Below, piece by piece: positions 25,343-34,322 of a DNA stretch of 64,000 bases. The notes under the pieces were generated by a model. That model was not told the origin of the DNA and ran no database searches. It was given only the letters and a program-made list of their open reading frames with translations. How positions within the stretch are numbered: the first letter of the stretch is position 1; the number at the start of each line of letters is the position of its first letter. Source of the DNA: Desulfovibrio sp. (lineage in GTDB: Bacteria > Desulfobacterota > Desulfovibrionia > Desulfovibrionales > Desulfovibrionaceae). Where the stretch lies: assembly GCA_016208105.1 (NCBI GenBank), contig JACQYS010000017.1, positions 62,001-126,000 on the forward strand, given 5' to 3'. Position numbers and translations under genes: made by a program.

Positions 25343-25828
25343 TCACCCCTGCAGGGTGAAGCAACGAAACTCGACCTCAATGTTATCGCCCAGGCGAACG
25401 TAGGCCATGCACGGTTTTTCGTGCGACAGACTGCCAGGGTTCACCACGAGTGTATCCCCGAGCTGCAATTTGGTCTGGCGATGGGTGTGGCCGAAAAGTA
25501 TCAGATCGAAACCCGGTCCGAACGCTTCGGGCAGCCTGGCCGGAAGCGACGGCCTGTCTCCCCAGCCATGGGCCACGCCAATGGTCTTCCCGGCGAGATT
25601 GAGCCTCAACATGCTCGGCAGTTCCTGGCTCACGCGCCAGTCGCAACAATTGCCGGCCACGCCGTGGAAATTGGGATGGTTTTGGGCCATGAAATCGTGA
25701 AGGGCTAAACCTGTCGTGTCCCCGCAATGGATCAGCGCGTCGGCGTGGCGCAGATGTTCGTCGAAAAACCTCTTGAACCAATCCGAAGGGCCGTCCAGAT
25801 GCGTGTCCGATATCACCGCCAAAAGCAC
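25343..25828 (-). CDS. YfcE/MJ0936-type metallophosphoesterase
   Basis: 161 aa. Metal ligands are in VISDTHLD, HCGDTTG, GNCCDW, AHGWGD and FGHTHRQ, the standard order for this calcineurin-like phosphodiesterase family. GTG at 25828 is the start: GGAG lies 7 bases upstream and the gene then begins 4 bases after the HD-protein stop, which implies coupling. Its in vivo substrate is unknown. Confidence 0.9.
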   Translation of the reverse strand: MLLAVISDTHLDGPSDWFKRFFDEHLRHADALIHCGDTTGLALHDFMAQNHPNFHGVAGNCCDWRVSQELPSMLRLNLAGKTIGVAHGWGDRPSLPARLPEAFGPGFDLILFGHTHRQTKLQLGDTLVVNPGSLSHEKPCMAYVRLGDNIEVEFRCFTLQG

Positions 25829-25832
25829 CCTG

Positions 25833-26459
25833 CTACTCCTTGCCGTTCTTGCGTTCCCACCAGCATGCATCCGGGCCCAGGAACCACCAGTCGGTATGGT
25901 CGGTGGTCATGATGGCCTGGGCCACCTCGCGCCCCTGGGGAGTGCGCAGGCGGCCAAGAGCGCAGTCCAACCATTTTTTCGCGTAGACGTTGCCCAGGTC
26001 CAGCGCCTCCTTGAGGTTCACCATCAGGTCCAGCTGGTCGGCGTCCTGGGCCAGCATGGCCTCAAGGGACTGGGCACTCTCCAGCTCGTCGTGCAGTTCC
26101 AGGACAGGCTGGGAAAGACCGGTACCCTTGAGGCCGTCGGCCAGGGCGCGGCGGGAATCCTGGGTATTGTAGAGCTTGTTGACGTAATTGAAGTCCCCGG
26201 TGCGGGCCTCGTGAATGTCGTGGAACAGGCAGAGAAGAACGGTCTGCGCCGCGTCGGCCCCGGCCATCTTGGCCAAGGAATACCCTATAACCGCTGTTCC
26301 GAACGAATGCTCGGCCACGTTTTCCGAGCCGGACCCCAAGAACTGATATCCCGTGCGCGGCGTACGCCTGAGCATGCTCACTTCAAAGAAGAAATCTGCC
26401 AACCGGGTCAGGCGGTCCCTGCCGGTCATGTCCACCGTTGAAACCGAATCCTTGTTCAT
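25833..26459 (-). CDS. HD-domain phosphohydrolase, YfbR-like
   Basis: 208 aa. Metal-binding residues of the HD superfamily are seen in NVAEHSFGTAVIGY, CLFHDIHEARTGD and DADQLDLMV, as in YfbR 5'-deoxynucleotidase. Likely hydrolyses a nucleotide monophosphate. First gene of a two-gene unit with the metallophosphoesterase. Confidence 0.87.
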   Translation of the reverse strand: MNKDSVSTVDMTGRDRLTRLADFFFEVSMLRRTPRTGYQFLGSGSENVAEHSFGTAVIGYSLAKMAGADAAQTVLLCLFHDIHEARTGDFNYVNKLYNTQDSRRALADGLKGTGLSQPVLELHDELESAQSLEAMLAQDADQLDLMVNLKEALDLGNVYAKKWLDCALGRLRTPQGREVAQAIMTTDHTDWWFLGPDACWWERKNGKE

Positions 26460-26561
26460 GATGCCATCCTAAAAAACTGTGCGGCCTCTGGCGAAGCCGC
26501 ATTTTTTTCTTAATCCAGATGCCCCCGGAATGCGAGCGTCTTTGGCACAGGGAGGAAAACG

Positions 26562-26592
26562 AAAGCGGGGTATGCCAATGACATACCCCGCT
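26562..26592 (-). terminator. Terminator of tolC-like gene
   Basis: An 11-bp stem AGCGGGGTATG / CATACCCCGCT with a 7-base loop, followed on the minus strand by TTCGTTTTCC. It is 26 bases after the TolC-family stop. Confidence 0.78.
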
Positions 26593-26617
26593 TCTTTGTC
26601 AGAATGCGATTGCCCGC

Positions 26618-27982
26618 TCAGGAGTCGAGCTTCAGGTTCTTGCGCCCGATGGAATAGTAGATGTTCGCGATGGCGATCTGGTAATCTGTAAGTGCCTGGG
26701 TGAGCTGGAACTCGGCTCTGGAAACGCGGGCCTGGGCGTCAAGAACGTCGGTGTTGGTGCCTACCTGAGCCTGGTAGCGCGCCACGGCCATGCGGTAGCC
26801 CTCGGCCGCCGCGGCGAGGCCGGTCTTGGCCACGGCGATGCGCTTGGCCGCGTCCTGAATGTTCAGGTACTGGGTTTTCACCTCCGCGCCCACGTCCAGA
26901 CGCAGTTTGGCCAAATCGGCCTGCAGTTTCTTCACATTATCCGTGGCCTGGCGGTAGCTGAAAACGGTTTTGCCCCAATCCCAGGCCGTCCAGGTGAGAG
27001 AGAGCTGGAACTGATGCCGTTCCACATAAGCGCTCGAGCTCGAAGAGCTAATATGATCGCGAAGGGTGAGCGTGTCACCCTGGCGGATGTAGTCGTAGTT
27101 GGCCGTGACCTGAGGCAGCCCGGCGCTCATGGCGATGGTTGCATCCTTCCCGGCCATCTCCACGGATTTCACAGCGATGGCTATATCCGGACGCTCCTTG
27201 TAGGCCTCATCCAGGGCTTGCTGCAGCGTCAGCTTGAAAGGGATCTGGGAGAGTTCGCCCAAGTAATCCACAGGCTGCTCAAGTGGAATATTGAGAAACG
27301 CGTTGAGCTGGGCCAACTGGATGTCCACGGAGTTCTGGGCAGCCAGCAGAGCCTGCTCGGCGCTGGCCAGGTCGGACTCGGCCTGCAGCACGTCGAGCCT
27401 GGGACGCAGGCCCACGTCGTAGAAGGCCCTGGTCACCTTGAGCTGCGACTCCAGACGGGCAACGGAGTCGGCGTTCGATTTCACGTCCGCCCGAGCTTTT
27501 AATAATGTAAGAAACGCGGTCTGAACCGACCGCATCAGGGTGAGCTCGGTGCGCTTGTACAGCGATTCGGATTGGTCTTTGGCCAGTTTGGATTTTTGAT
27601 ACGTCGACAGCAGGCGAAACCCGGTGAAAAGCGGTTGGCTGACGTTTAAGTCCAACGTGGCAAAAAGAGAGGGGTCATACCAGCGGGTGCTCACGCCAGT
27701 TACGGTTGTACCATTGACGGTTTGCGACACTGTGAACGGAAACCGCGACGTGCTCGACGTCGCCGTATAGTTCACCGTTCCCTTGGCGGCAAACGCCGCT
27801 GCGGAGGCATACACGCCTTCCTGGGCGCCGAAAATCTGCTGTTTGGCGGACTGCATCTGCGGGTTGGCCTCAAGAGCGCGTAGGACGGATTTTTCCAGGT
27901 CCATACGCGGAGACTCCTGGGCAAGTGCCTGGGGCGCGGCGGCAGCGATGCACAACGCCAAGGCCAGGGAGCGGAGTATCAT
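26618..27982 (-). CDS. TolC-family outer membrane efflux protein
   Basis: 454 aa. A clean signal peptide (MILRSLALALCIAAAAPQALA-Q) and two repeated halves of amphipathic helix are typical of the trimeric TolC barrel-tunnel. The end of the second repeat reads DAQARVSRAEFQLTQALTDY. It would be the outer duct of a type I or RND efflux system, but no inner-membrane partner is adjacent. ATG 27982 has GGAGG 6 bases upstream; an in-frame ATG at 28009 has no RBS and would bury the signal peptide. Confidence 0.9.
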   Translation of the reverse strand: MILRSLALALCIAAAAPQALAQESPRMDLEKSVLRALEANPQMQSAKQQIFGAQEGVYASAAAFAAKGTVNYTATSSTSRFPFTVSQTVNGTTVTGVSTRWYDPSLFATLDLNVSQPLFTGFRLLSTYQKSKLAKDQSESLYKRTELTLMRSVQTAFLTLLKARADVKSNADSVARLESQLKVTRAFYDVGLRPRLDVLQAESDLASAEQALLAAQNSVDIQLAQLNAFLNIPLEQPVDYLGELSQIPFKLTLQQALDEAYKERPDIAIAVKSVEMAGKDATIAMSAGLPQVTANYDYIRQGDTLTLRDHISSSSSSAYVERHQFQLSLTWTAWDWGKTVFSYRQATDNVKKLQADLAKLRLDVGAEVKTQYLNIQDAAKRIAVAKTGLAAAAEGYRMAVARYQAQVGTNTDVLDAQARVSRAEFQLTQALTDYQIAIANIYYSIGRKNLKLDS

Positions 27983-28051
27983 GGAGTACCTCCGGAGTAT
28001 CGCTTTCATGGGAAACAGACGTCGCTCCCCATAGAGTCAATAGTCCTCAAT

Positions 28052-28080
28052 TTTTAAGCGCCGGTTACTCGCGGCGTCAA
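28052..28080 (-). promoter_or_regulatory. Possible promoter for tolC-like gene
   Basis: TTGACG (28075-28080) and TTAAAA (28052-28057) on the minus strand with a 17-base spacer. The -10 is poor. Confidence 0.3.
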
Positions 28081-28160
28081 TGCTGAAACTGATGGTTGGC
28101 GACCAAAGCGTTGCCTAAGCCGGCACGGGTATAACCAAGTTCTCAACTGTTGAAAAGAGC

Positions 28161-28188
28161 AAAAAAAATCAGGGGCCGGGGCCCCTGA
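28161..28188 (-). terminator. Terminator of 3D-domain gene
   Basis: The palindrome TCAGGGGCC-GG-GGCCCCTGA is followed on the minus strand by eight T residues, 26 bases after the stop codon. Confidence 0.88.
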
Positions 28189-28213
28189 CTGTGCTGGCAT
28201 GTACTTAGGCTTC

Positions 28214-28726
28214 CTAAACGTCGAGCAGCACCACTTCTATCTGCTTCTTTCCAAACTGCAGTGCACGGTCCTGATCATTCATGTAGATGTCCACGCTCTT
28301 GGTTTTACTGTTGCCCATCAGATCCGTGATGACGAATACCCCATGATTTTTGATGTAGACCTTCTTTCCGAAGACCCATCCTTGATGGAACAGATCGCGG
28401 GAGACGGCCACAACACCCTCTTTGGGTTTGCTGAGTGACGCGGTGAGCAGCACTTGCTCAGGGGACGTCCTAAGTTCCACGGAGGTATAGGCGGTAACGG
28501 TAAGCATTTTGTTGGGAATGGGATCGGCTATCTTGGAGAGGTTGGCCATAACCACCATGCGAAGCAAAGTGGATTCGTCCCGGACCTTTTCCATTTCGAG
28601 ACGCAAGTCGCATTTTTCATTCTCAACTGACGACAAAACAGATTCCAAGTGGACTGTTTCTTGACGGTAATGATAGGCTCCGAAAGCTAAACATGCCAGC
28701 AGTACGATATTAATGCATCTTATCAT
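28214..28726 (-). CDS. Periplasmic 3D-domain protein (MltA-like barrel)
   Basis: 170 aa. An N-terminal membrane anchor or signal (INIVLLACLAFGAYHY) is followed by a coiled coil (about 25-55) and a C-terminal 3D domain: VTAYTS near the start, VAVSRDLFHQGWVFGKKVYI in the middle and VDIYMND with the conserved Asp at the end. 3D domains resemble the catalytic barrel of lytic transglycosylases. ATG 28726 has GGAGG 5 bases upstream. Confidence 0.78.
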   Translation of the reverse strand: MIRCINIVLLACLAFGAYHYRQETVHLESVLSSVENEKCDLRLEMEKVRDESTLLRMVVMANLSKIADPIPNKMLTVTAYTSVELRTSPEQVLLTASLSKPKEGVVAVSRDLFHQGWVFGKKVYIKNHGVFVITDLMGNSKTKSVDIYMNDQDRALQFGKKQIEVVLLDV

Positions 28727-28910
28727 AGTAACCTCCAACAACGCGTCGCACCCTCTCGAGGGTTTCTCCCCAAGACAGATGAACACGCCAGGGTTTGTGA
28801 TGGTAGCTCGAGTAGCAGATCACGATGGGGCATGCAACCTTTATTTCGTACACGGGTCCCGGTTGCGAGAGCGCGGCTAACCCGTTAAAAGACCAGAAAA
28901 AGGACCCCTC

Positions 28911-31541
28911 ATGCCCCTGCGGGACCGACTCCCCCCCGGCGCCGAGCCGCTCATTCTTATCGATGGAACCTCTTACATATACAGAGGGTTTTATGCGTTC
29001 GGCGATCTTTCCCGTTCCGACGGATTTCCCACCAACGCTCTGTACATAGTTCTCAGATTGGCGCTCAGAATATTGCGTGAAGAACGCCCGCGCCATGTTG
29101 CCTTTGTGGTGGATGGACGCGGGCCTTCTTTTCGAGCCGGTCTTTTCCCCGCATATAAAGCGCAGCGGGAAAAAATGCCGGAGCCCCTGGCCCAGCAGAT
29201 TGAACCCATCATGGAGGGCGTGAGGCTCCTTGGTTTCCCCGTGTTGCGGGAAGAAGGTGTGGAGGCCGACGACACCATCGCCAGCCTCGCTGCACGTTTT
29301 AAGCCCCGGGGACCCGTGGTCATAGTCGGCTCGGACAAGGACCTTCGCCAATGCCTGGACAATCAGGTGTTCCTCTGGGATCCCTCCGGAAAGCAGGAAC
29401 GGTTCACCTCCCTTGCAGATTTCAAATCCGAATTTCCTCCCGGGCCATCCCATTGGCCCGACTACCAGGCCCTCATGGGCGATTCCAGCGACAACATCCC
29501 TGGGGTTCCCGGGGTCGGACCCAAGACAGCTTTTGAAATCGTAAACCAGTTTCCGAGCCTGGAGCAGCTCAAAAGTGGCATCGAGCAGATCAAGCCTGCC
29601 TGGCGAAAAAAGATCGAACCCCACCTGGAAGACCTTTTCCTTTATAGAGATCTCACTCGACTCAAACTTGACGCAGCCGAGGGCGTCACTCTCGAATCCC
29701 TGGCTGTGACCCCTGCCCCGCGCGACGTTGTCGCCGGCTTCCTTAATTCCTACGAGTTGCGCTCTCTCGTCCGGGAACTTCCCGCTGATGCTCCCTTGAC
29801 CACCGCTGTTCCTGCACCTGCGGCTCCATTGCCCGGCAACGGAGGCCAACTTTCCCTTTTCGGAACTGAACCCAAGCCTACTCCTGAGCGATACACAGAG
29901 CCGCTGGACGCTCCAACGCCAATTGCCTCCCTCCCTCGTTTAGACGGCGAAAAGGTCGCACTGGTTCCATCCGATGGTATTTATTTCCTGGCAGTTCACG
30001 GGAGACAATGGGTTGTGGCAGCACCCGCAGGAGAGATCGCACCGCTGCTCGCCAAGGCCGAGCTGGTGGCAACACCATCTCTTAAAGATCTTCTCACGGC
30101 TGACAGCGCCTGGGAGGCCGTACCACTTGGGCTCTGGTTCGACTTAAGCCTCGCGGCCTACCTGTTAAGCCCAGAAGACCGAGTTTACACCTGGGACAGG
30201 CTTCTGGACGGACTCTGGTCCGACCCTGGGTTCAGCCCAGACGAAGTCCCTGGGGGTTCAAAAGGGCTGGCTTGCCTGGCTTTGGCCCGAAGGTTGGAGG
30301 ATAGACTGGCGCAGGCCGGGCTCGATGAGCTGATGCATGAACTCGAACTTCCCCTTGTTCCCGTACTGGTCGATATGGAGCGGGCCGGTATAGGGATCGA
30401 TAAAGCCGCGTTCGCCTTGTTTTCCCAGGAGGTGAACGCCAAGCTGGCCCAGCTCACCGAGCAGATGCACCGCCAGGCTGAAGTGCGCTTCAACATCCGC
30501 TCAAGCCAACAACTTGCAGACGTTCTCTACAACAGGCTCGGGCTCAAGGCTCCGGGCAAGACCCCCGGAGGCGCCGCCTCCACGTCCGCCGAGGTGCTGG
30601 AACGATTGGCTGGACAACATCCGCTTGTGGACTCCATCCTTGAGTTTCGCAAACTGGAAAAACTGCGTTCCACCTATTTGGACCCTCTCCCCGGACTTGC
30701 CGACGCCAACGACCGCATCCATTCCACGTTCAATCAGCTGGCCACTGCCACGGGCAGGCTTTCTTCCAGCGCCCCGAACCTCCAGAACATTCCTGCCCGA
30801 GGGGATTTGGGCCGACGCATGCGCGCACTGTTCACAGCAGCACCAAAGATGGTGCTCGCTTCGGCCGACTATTCCCAGATAGAGCTTCGGGTGCTGGCCC
30901 ATTTTTCCCGTGACCAGGCGCTTTTGGAGGCATTTCGGCTAAACCAGGACATCCACTCCCGTACGGCCGCCCTTCTTTTCGACAGGCCCCAGGAAGCTAT
31001 AACGCCTGAACAGCGCCGCCAAGCCAAAACCATCAACTTTGGGCTTCTTTATGGCATGGGGCCGCAGAAGCTCGGCCGTGAACTCGGCCTGAGCCTGAAT
31101 GAAGCCAAGGATTTCATCCTCAAATATTTCGAGAGGCTTTCCGGACTAAAAGTTTACTACCAGTCCGTTGTGGACCAGGCCAAAGAGAAAGGGTACGTAA
31201 TAACACTGGCAGGCAGAAGAAGACTTCTACCGGACATACGTTCCCGTAACACGCAACTCGAATCCCAGGCGCGCCGGCAAGCCATAAACACGGTCATCCA
31301 GGGCAGTGCCGCAGACATTATCAAGATGGCCATGCTTGCGGTGGCCAAAGATGAGACGCTGAAATCGCTCGGCGCGAGACTCATCCTCCAGGTGCATGAC
31401 GAACTGGTTATCGAGGTGCCTGAGCAGCAAGGACCTGCTGCCGGCAATCGTCTTCTTGAACTCATGACCGGCGTGGTCGAATTGGACGTCCCCATCGTGG
31501 CCGACATGGGCGTGGGGCACGATTGGGGCGGAGCCCACTAA
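28911..31541 (+). CDS. polA: DNA polymerase I
   Basis: 876 aa. Residues 1-290 form the 5'-3' exonuclease (VVDGRGPSFR, VGSDKDLRQ, GDSSDNIPGVPGVGPKTA). The middle region (about 320-460) occupies the place of the 3'-5' exonuclease but lacks the DxE motif, so proofreading is probably lost. The polymerase domain has motif A DYSQIELRVLAHFSRD, motif B RRQAKTINFGLLYG and motif C QVHDELVIE, all intact. It fills Okazaki gaps and repairs DNA. Divergent from the 3D-domain gene and followed closely by a TPR gene. Confidence 0.95.
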   Translation: MPLRDRLPPGAEPLILIDGTSYIYRGFYAFGDLSRSDGFPTNALYIVLRLALRILREERPRHVAFVVDGRGPSFRAGLFPAYKAQREKMPEPLAQQIEPIMEGVRLLGFPVLREEGVEADDTIASLAARFKPRGPVVIVGSDKDLRQCLDNQVFLWDPSGKQERFTSLADFKSEFPPGPSHWPDYQALMGDSSDNIPGVPGVGPKTAFEIVNQFPSLEQLKSGIEQIKPAWRKKIEPHLEDLFLYRDLTRLKLDAAEGVTLESLAVTPAPRDVVAGFLNSYELRSLVRELPADAPLTTAVPAPAAPLPGNGGQLSLFGTEPKPTPERYTEPLDAPTPIASLPRLDGEKVALVPSDGIYFLAVHGRQWVVAAPAGEIAPLLAKAELVATPSLKDLLTADSAWEAVPLGLWFDLSLAAYLLSPEDRVYTWDRLLDGLWSDPGFSPDEVPGGSKGLACLALARRLEDRLAQAGLDELMHELELPLVPVLVDMERAGIGIDKAAFALFSQEVNAKLAQLTEQMHRQAEVRFNIRSSQQLADVLYNRLGLKAPGKTPGGAASTSAEVLERLAGQHPLVDSILEFRKLEKLRSTYLDPLPGLADANDRIHSTFNQLATATGRLSSSAPNLQNIPARGDLGRRMRALFTAAPKMVLASADYSQIELRVLAHFSRDQALLEAFRLNQDIHSRTAALLFDRPQEAITPEQRRQAKTINFGLLYGMGPQKLGRELGLSLNEAKDFILKYFERLSGLKVYYQSVVDQAKEKGYVITLAGRRRLLPDIRSRNTQLESQARRQAINTVIQGSAADIIKMAMLAVAKDETLKSLGARLILQVHDELVIEVPEQQGPAAGNRLLELMTGVVELDVPIVADMGVGHDWGGAH

Positions 31542-31556
31542 CTCGAGGGTTGTTGG

Positions 31557-32360
31557 ATGAAAATCACTGGCAAGACCATCAAGGAAGATCTGGCACGGTC
31601 CAAAAGTTCTTACCTTAAGAACGAAGACTTAAAGATGCTGGCTACCCTGGCAGCCGCGCTCAAGGCCTTCGTGACTGTGAAACTGCCCGGCACCGAGAAA
31701 ACTGAAGTCGAGGGCCACTTCCGCGAGGCGTTCGCCAATCTGAGCAAAAGCCCCCGGGTCTTGAAGTTTCTCCCTAAGGGAATTCCCTACGTCAAGGGCC
31801 AGGAGCCCAAGCTCTTCCAATATGTGGCCGCGGTGTACAAGAAGGTTCAGGAGGATATCGAACGCGAGACCCTCGAACAGATGCGCCAACGCAAGCTACG
31901 TATCGACCAGTGCATCATCAAGGGCCAGAAGCTTCTCGAAGACGGCAACCTTGTTGAAGCGCAGCGCAACTTCCGCGAGGCCGTGACCCTGCACGTGGAC
32001 GAAAACGGACTCTTCCCGATGCTGGCCATGAAACTCATGGACAAGGGCCACCACAAAGCATCGTTGGAGTATATCCGTGGCGCCATCGAGGTGAGCCCGG
32101 ACAACTCCAGAGCCTACGACCTGCTGGTGACTGCTGTTGGGAAACTCGGAGAAGTTGAATCCGGGCTCAAGGTGCTAAGTGATGCCCGCAAGAAAATCGG
32201 CGAAAACCCCATGCTTCTGGCAGCCTCCGCCCAAATCAAGGTTCGAGCAGGAAAGTGGGAAGAGGTAAAGGCCGATGCGGAAAAAGCCTTGGCCGCGCAG
32301 CCTGACCTGGCCATGGCCCAGAAAGCCCTGGCGAGGGCCAACAAGCAGCTCGGAGCTTAA
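31557..32360 (+). CDS. TPR-repeat protein
   Basis: 267 aa, 15 bases after polA and likely co-transcribed. Residues 1-115 are a helical domain with no family I recognise; from about 120 on there are four TPR-like helix pairs (QKLLEDGNLVEAQRNFREAV, DKGHHKASLEYIRGAIEVSP, then two more). No signal peptide. A protein-interaction role is likely; the partner is unknown. Confidence 0.75.
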   Translation: MKITGKTIKEDLARSKSSYLKNEDLKMLATLAAALKAFVTVKLPGTEKTEVEGHFREAFANLSKSPRVLKFLPKGIPYVKGQEPKLFQYVAAVYKKVQEDIERETLEQMRQRKLRIDQCIIKGQKLLEDGNLVEAQRNFREAVTLHVDENGLFPMLAMKLMDKGHHKASLEYIRGAIEVSPDNSRAYDLLVTAVGKLGEVESGLKVLSDARKKIGENPMLLAASAQIKVRAGKWEEVKADAEKALAAQPDLAMAQKALARANKQLGA

Positions 32361-32473
32361 ACATACGAGCCTCTTTCTAGCTGGTTCCTTCCAGCATTTC
32401 GACTAGCTCGTTGGCGCGGTGAAATTCAAACCCTGGCATGGATTACTCCGCTTCACGGCCAGCAGTCTCCATC

Positions 32474-33895
32474 TCACTCAGCCTGAGTACGCCCCACCCG
32501 TGCCTCTTTGGCTTTGGCAGCTTCGCGAACGAAATTGACAGCCCAATGCGGAGAGCCCAGGGCATGAATATGCGTATAGGCGGCGAAAGTGTTGCCAGAG
32601 ACTACACCATCCAGTCCCTCCATCATACCTGAGCCCCGTTCCATCCTGAGAGCGAATTGCGGCCTTGCCCCCTGGCCTGTGAAATTCGACTGGGCCAGGC
32701 AACGGGAATAGTGGAACTCATGGCCCTTGAGCGTATAACCGACCGGGTGGAAGGGATTCTCCACCACGACCATGGCCTCGGCGTAACCAAGGCCCTGCGG
32801 CCTGGCGCAGAGAGTGGTGGCCAGGGGAAACACCCCGGCCATGGGGTATACCGCCCCATCGGCGTGGAGCTCCTGGCATAGATACATAAATCCGCCACAC
32901 TCGGCGTAAATTGGCAGCCCACCCCTGGAAAGATTTAGCACCCGTGCACGTGCGGCTTCATTTTCCGCCAAGGCCTGAGCCTGGGTCTCGGGGAATCCCC
33001 CTCCGAGATAGAGTCCATCAAGAACAGGCCATTCGTCTGCTGAAAGCAGGCTGACCTCCACGAGTTCTGCCCCTGCCCTACGCAAAGCTTCCAGGTTCTC
33101 CTGGTAATAGAACCACAGGGCGGCATCGAGCACATACCCTATGCGAGGTTTTCGGCTGGTGACGATTTCCGGCCAGATATTCTCTTTGACCGGAGGGTAT
33201 GTGCCGGCATCCCGGGCTATCATGAGCAGCCTATCAAGGTCGCAGCTCTCGGCAACCACCTTGGCCAGCCCGTCAAGAATGGATTCCTGTCCTTCGTATT
33301 CCCGATTCGAGATCAGGCCCATGTGGCGTTCAGGAATGGGATTTTCGCGCAGCTTGGGCAAAAGACCCAGCACAGGCACGTCCGTATAGTGCTCGATCGC
33401 CCCCCTGAGAATTCCACGATGGCGCTCACCTGCCGTCCTGTTGAGGATAACCCCGGCCAGATTCAAACCTGGCTCGAAGTTGGCGCAGCCCTGTACCACC
33501 GCTGCGATGGTGCGGGTCATCTTCGTGGCGTCTATCACCAGGATGACTGGGGCGTTCAAGCTTTTGGCAAGTTGGCTGGTAGAGAAACTTCCCAAAACGT
33601 CTCCACCATCGAAAAGGCCACGGTTGCCTTCCGTAAAGGCCAAATCCGCTCCTTGCGCTTTGTGAACGAACAACCCATTGAGCGTCTGAGCGTCCAGGAG
33701 AAACGGGTCCAGATTGCTGGCGTGGCGTCTGGCGGCCAGGCCCAGCCAGGCGGCGTCGATATAATCCGGGCCCTTCTTGAACGGTGCCACGGCAAGACCC
33801 TGGTTCACCCAGGCGCGAGTGAGCCCAAGCGACACGATGGTCTTTCCGGAGCCGCCGGAAAGACCGGCCAGAACAAGACGAGGGATGGGATTCAT
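32474..33895 (-). CDS. dsrN: DsrN-type sirohaem amidase (CbiA/CobB family)
   Basis: 473 aa. The N-terminal ATPase half has the P-loop-like GLSGGSGKT; the C-terminal half is a class I glutamine amidotransferase with the nucleophile loop YAECGGFMYL and a late His-containing HEFHYSR. The family includes cobyrinate a,c-diamide synthase. A homologue sits in the dsr operon of sulfur oxidisers (DsrN) and beside dsrABD in Desulfovibrio, where it is held to amidate sirohaem for DsrAB. Position after dsrD supports that role over cobamide synthesis; a cobamide function is the alternative. No strong RBS is seen before ATG 33895. Confidence 0.85.
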   Translation of the reverse strand: MNPIPRLVLAGLSGGSGKTIVSLGLTRAWVNQGLAVAPFKKGPDYIDAAWLGLAARRHASNLDPFLLDAQTLNGLFVHKAQGADLAFTEGNRGLFDGGDVLGSFSTSQLAKSLNAPVILVIDATKMTRTIAAVVQGCANFEPGLNLAGVILNRTAGERHRGILRGAIEHYTDVPVLGLLPKLRENPIPERHMGLISNREYEGQESILDGLAKVVAESCDLDRLLMIARDAGTYPPVKENIWPEIVTSRKPRIGYVLDAALWFYYQENLEALRRAGAELVEVSLLSADEWPVLDGLYLGGGFPETQAQALAENEAARARVLNLSRGGLPIYAECGGFMYLCQELHADGAVYPMAGVFPLATTLCARPQGLGYAEAMVVVENPFHPVGYTLKGHEFHYSRCLAQSNFTGQGARPQFALRMERGSGMMEGLDGVVSGNTFAAYTHIHALGSPHWAVNFVREAAKAKEARVGRTQAE

Positions 33896-33952
33896 AAAGA
33901 AAGGGGACCTTCAGGCCCCGAAGACGAGAAGTCCACGCCCCGCGACCATCCA

Positions 33953-33978
33953 CCCCGCAACAGCCCTGTGTTGCGGGG
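33953..33978 (-). other. Hairpin between dsrD and dsrN
   Basis: Perfect 10-bp stem CCCCGCAACA / TGTTGCGGGG with a 6-base loop, 44 bases after the dsrD stop. No T run follows on the minus strand, so it looks more like an RNA processing or stability element or a leaky terminator. Confidence 0.55.
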
Positions 33979-34022
33979 AAGACGGGCGCGGAACGCGGAG
34001 AAAGCTGACCGGCCGGGCCGGC

Positions 34023-34262
34023 TTATTCGCCTTCTTCGGTGCCGTGCTGCTTGCCAGCGCCCTTGAGGCCGATCATGGTGGTGGAACCGGAGGACCAGTA
34101 TTCCAGGGTGCCTTCGGAAACCATGGTGTTGACCAGCTTGGATACGGCCATCTTCTTCATGTCGGGCAGGAAGGCGTAAAAGTCCTTCAAGTAGAATTTC
34201 GACTTGTTGGTCTTGGCCTTCAACGTATCGATGATGACTTGTCTAGCTTGCGCGTCGTCCAT
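34023..34262 (-). CDS. dsrD: Dissimilatory sulfite reductase-associated protein DsrD
   Basis: 79 aa, the usual size. Winged-helix fold family found only with sulfate/sulfite-type DsrAB. Conserved core KFYLKDFYAFLPDMKK and LVNTMVSEGTLEYWSSGSTT are present. It is reported as an activator of DsrAB sulfite reduction. Placed after dsrB with a 60-base gap that holds a strong hairpin; RBS GAGG. Confidence 0.95.
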   Translation of the reverse strand: MDDAQARQVIIDTLKAKTNKSKFYLKDFYAFLPDMKKMAVSKLVNTMVSEGTLEYWSSGSTTMIGLKGAGKQHGTEEGE

Positions 34263-34284
34263 TGAGAACCTCGCTTGATTGTTA

Positions 34285-34314
34285 CCGGGGGCGCGGTTTT
34301 ACCCGCGCCCCCGG
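34285..34314 (-). other. Hairpin between dsrB and dsrD
   Basis: Perfect 12-bp stem CCGGGGGCGCGG / CCGCGCCCCCGG with a 6-base loop, 9 bases after the dsrB stop. No T run follows on the minus strand, so it probably protects or sets the 3' end of dsrAB mRNA rather than ending transcription. Confidence 0.65.
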
Positions 34315-34322
34315 AGGTTTTC

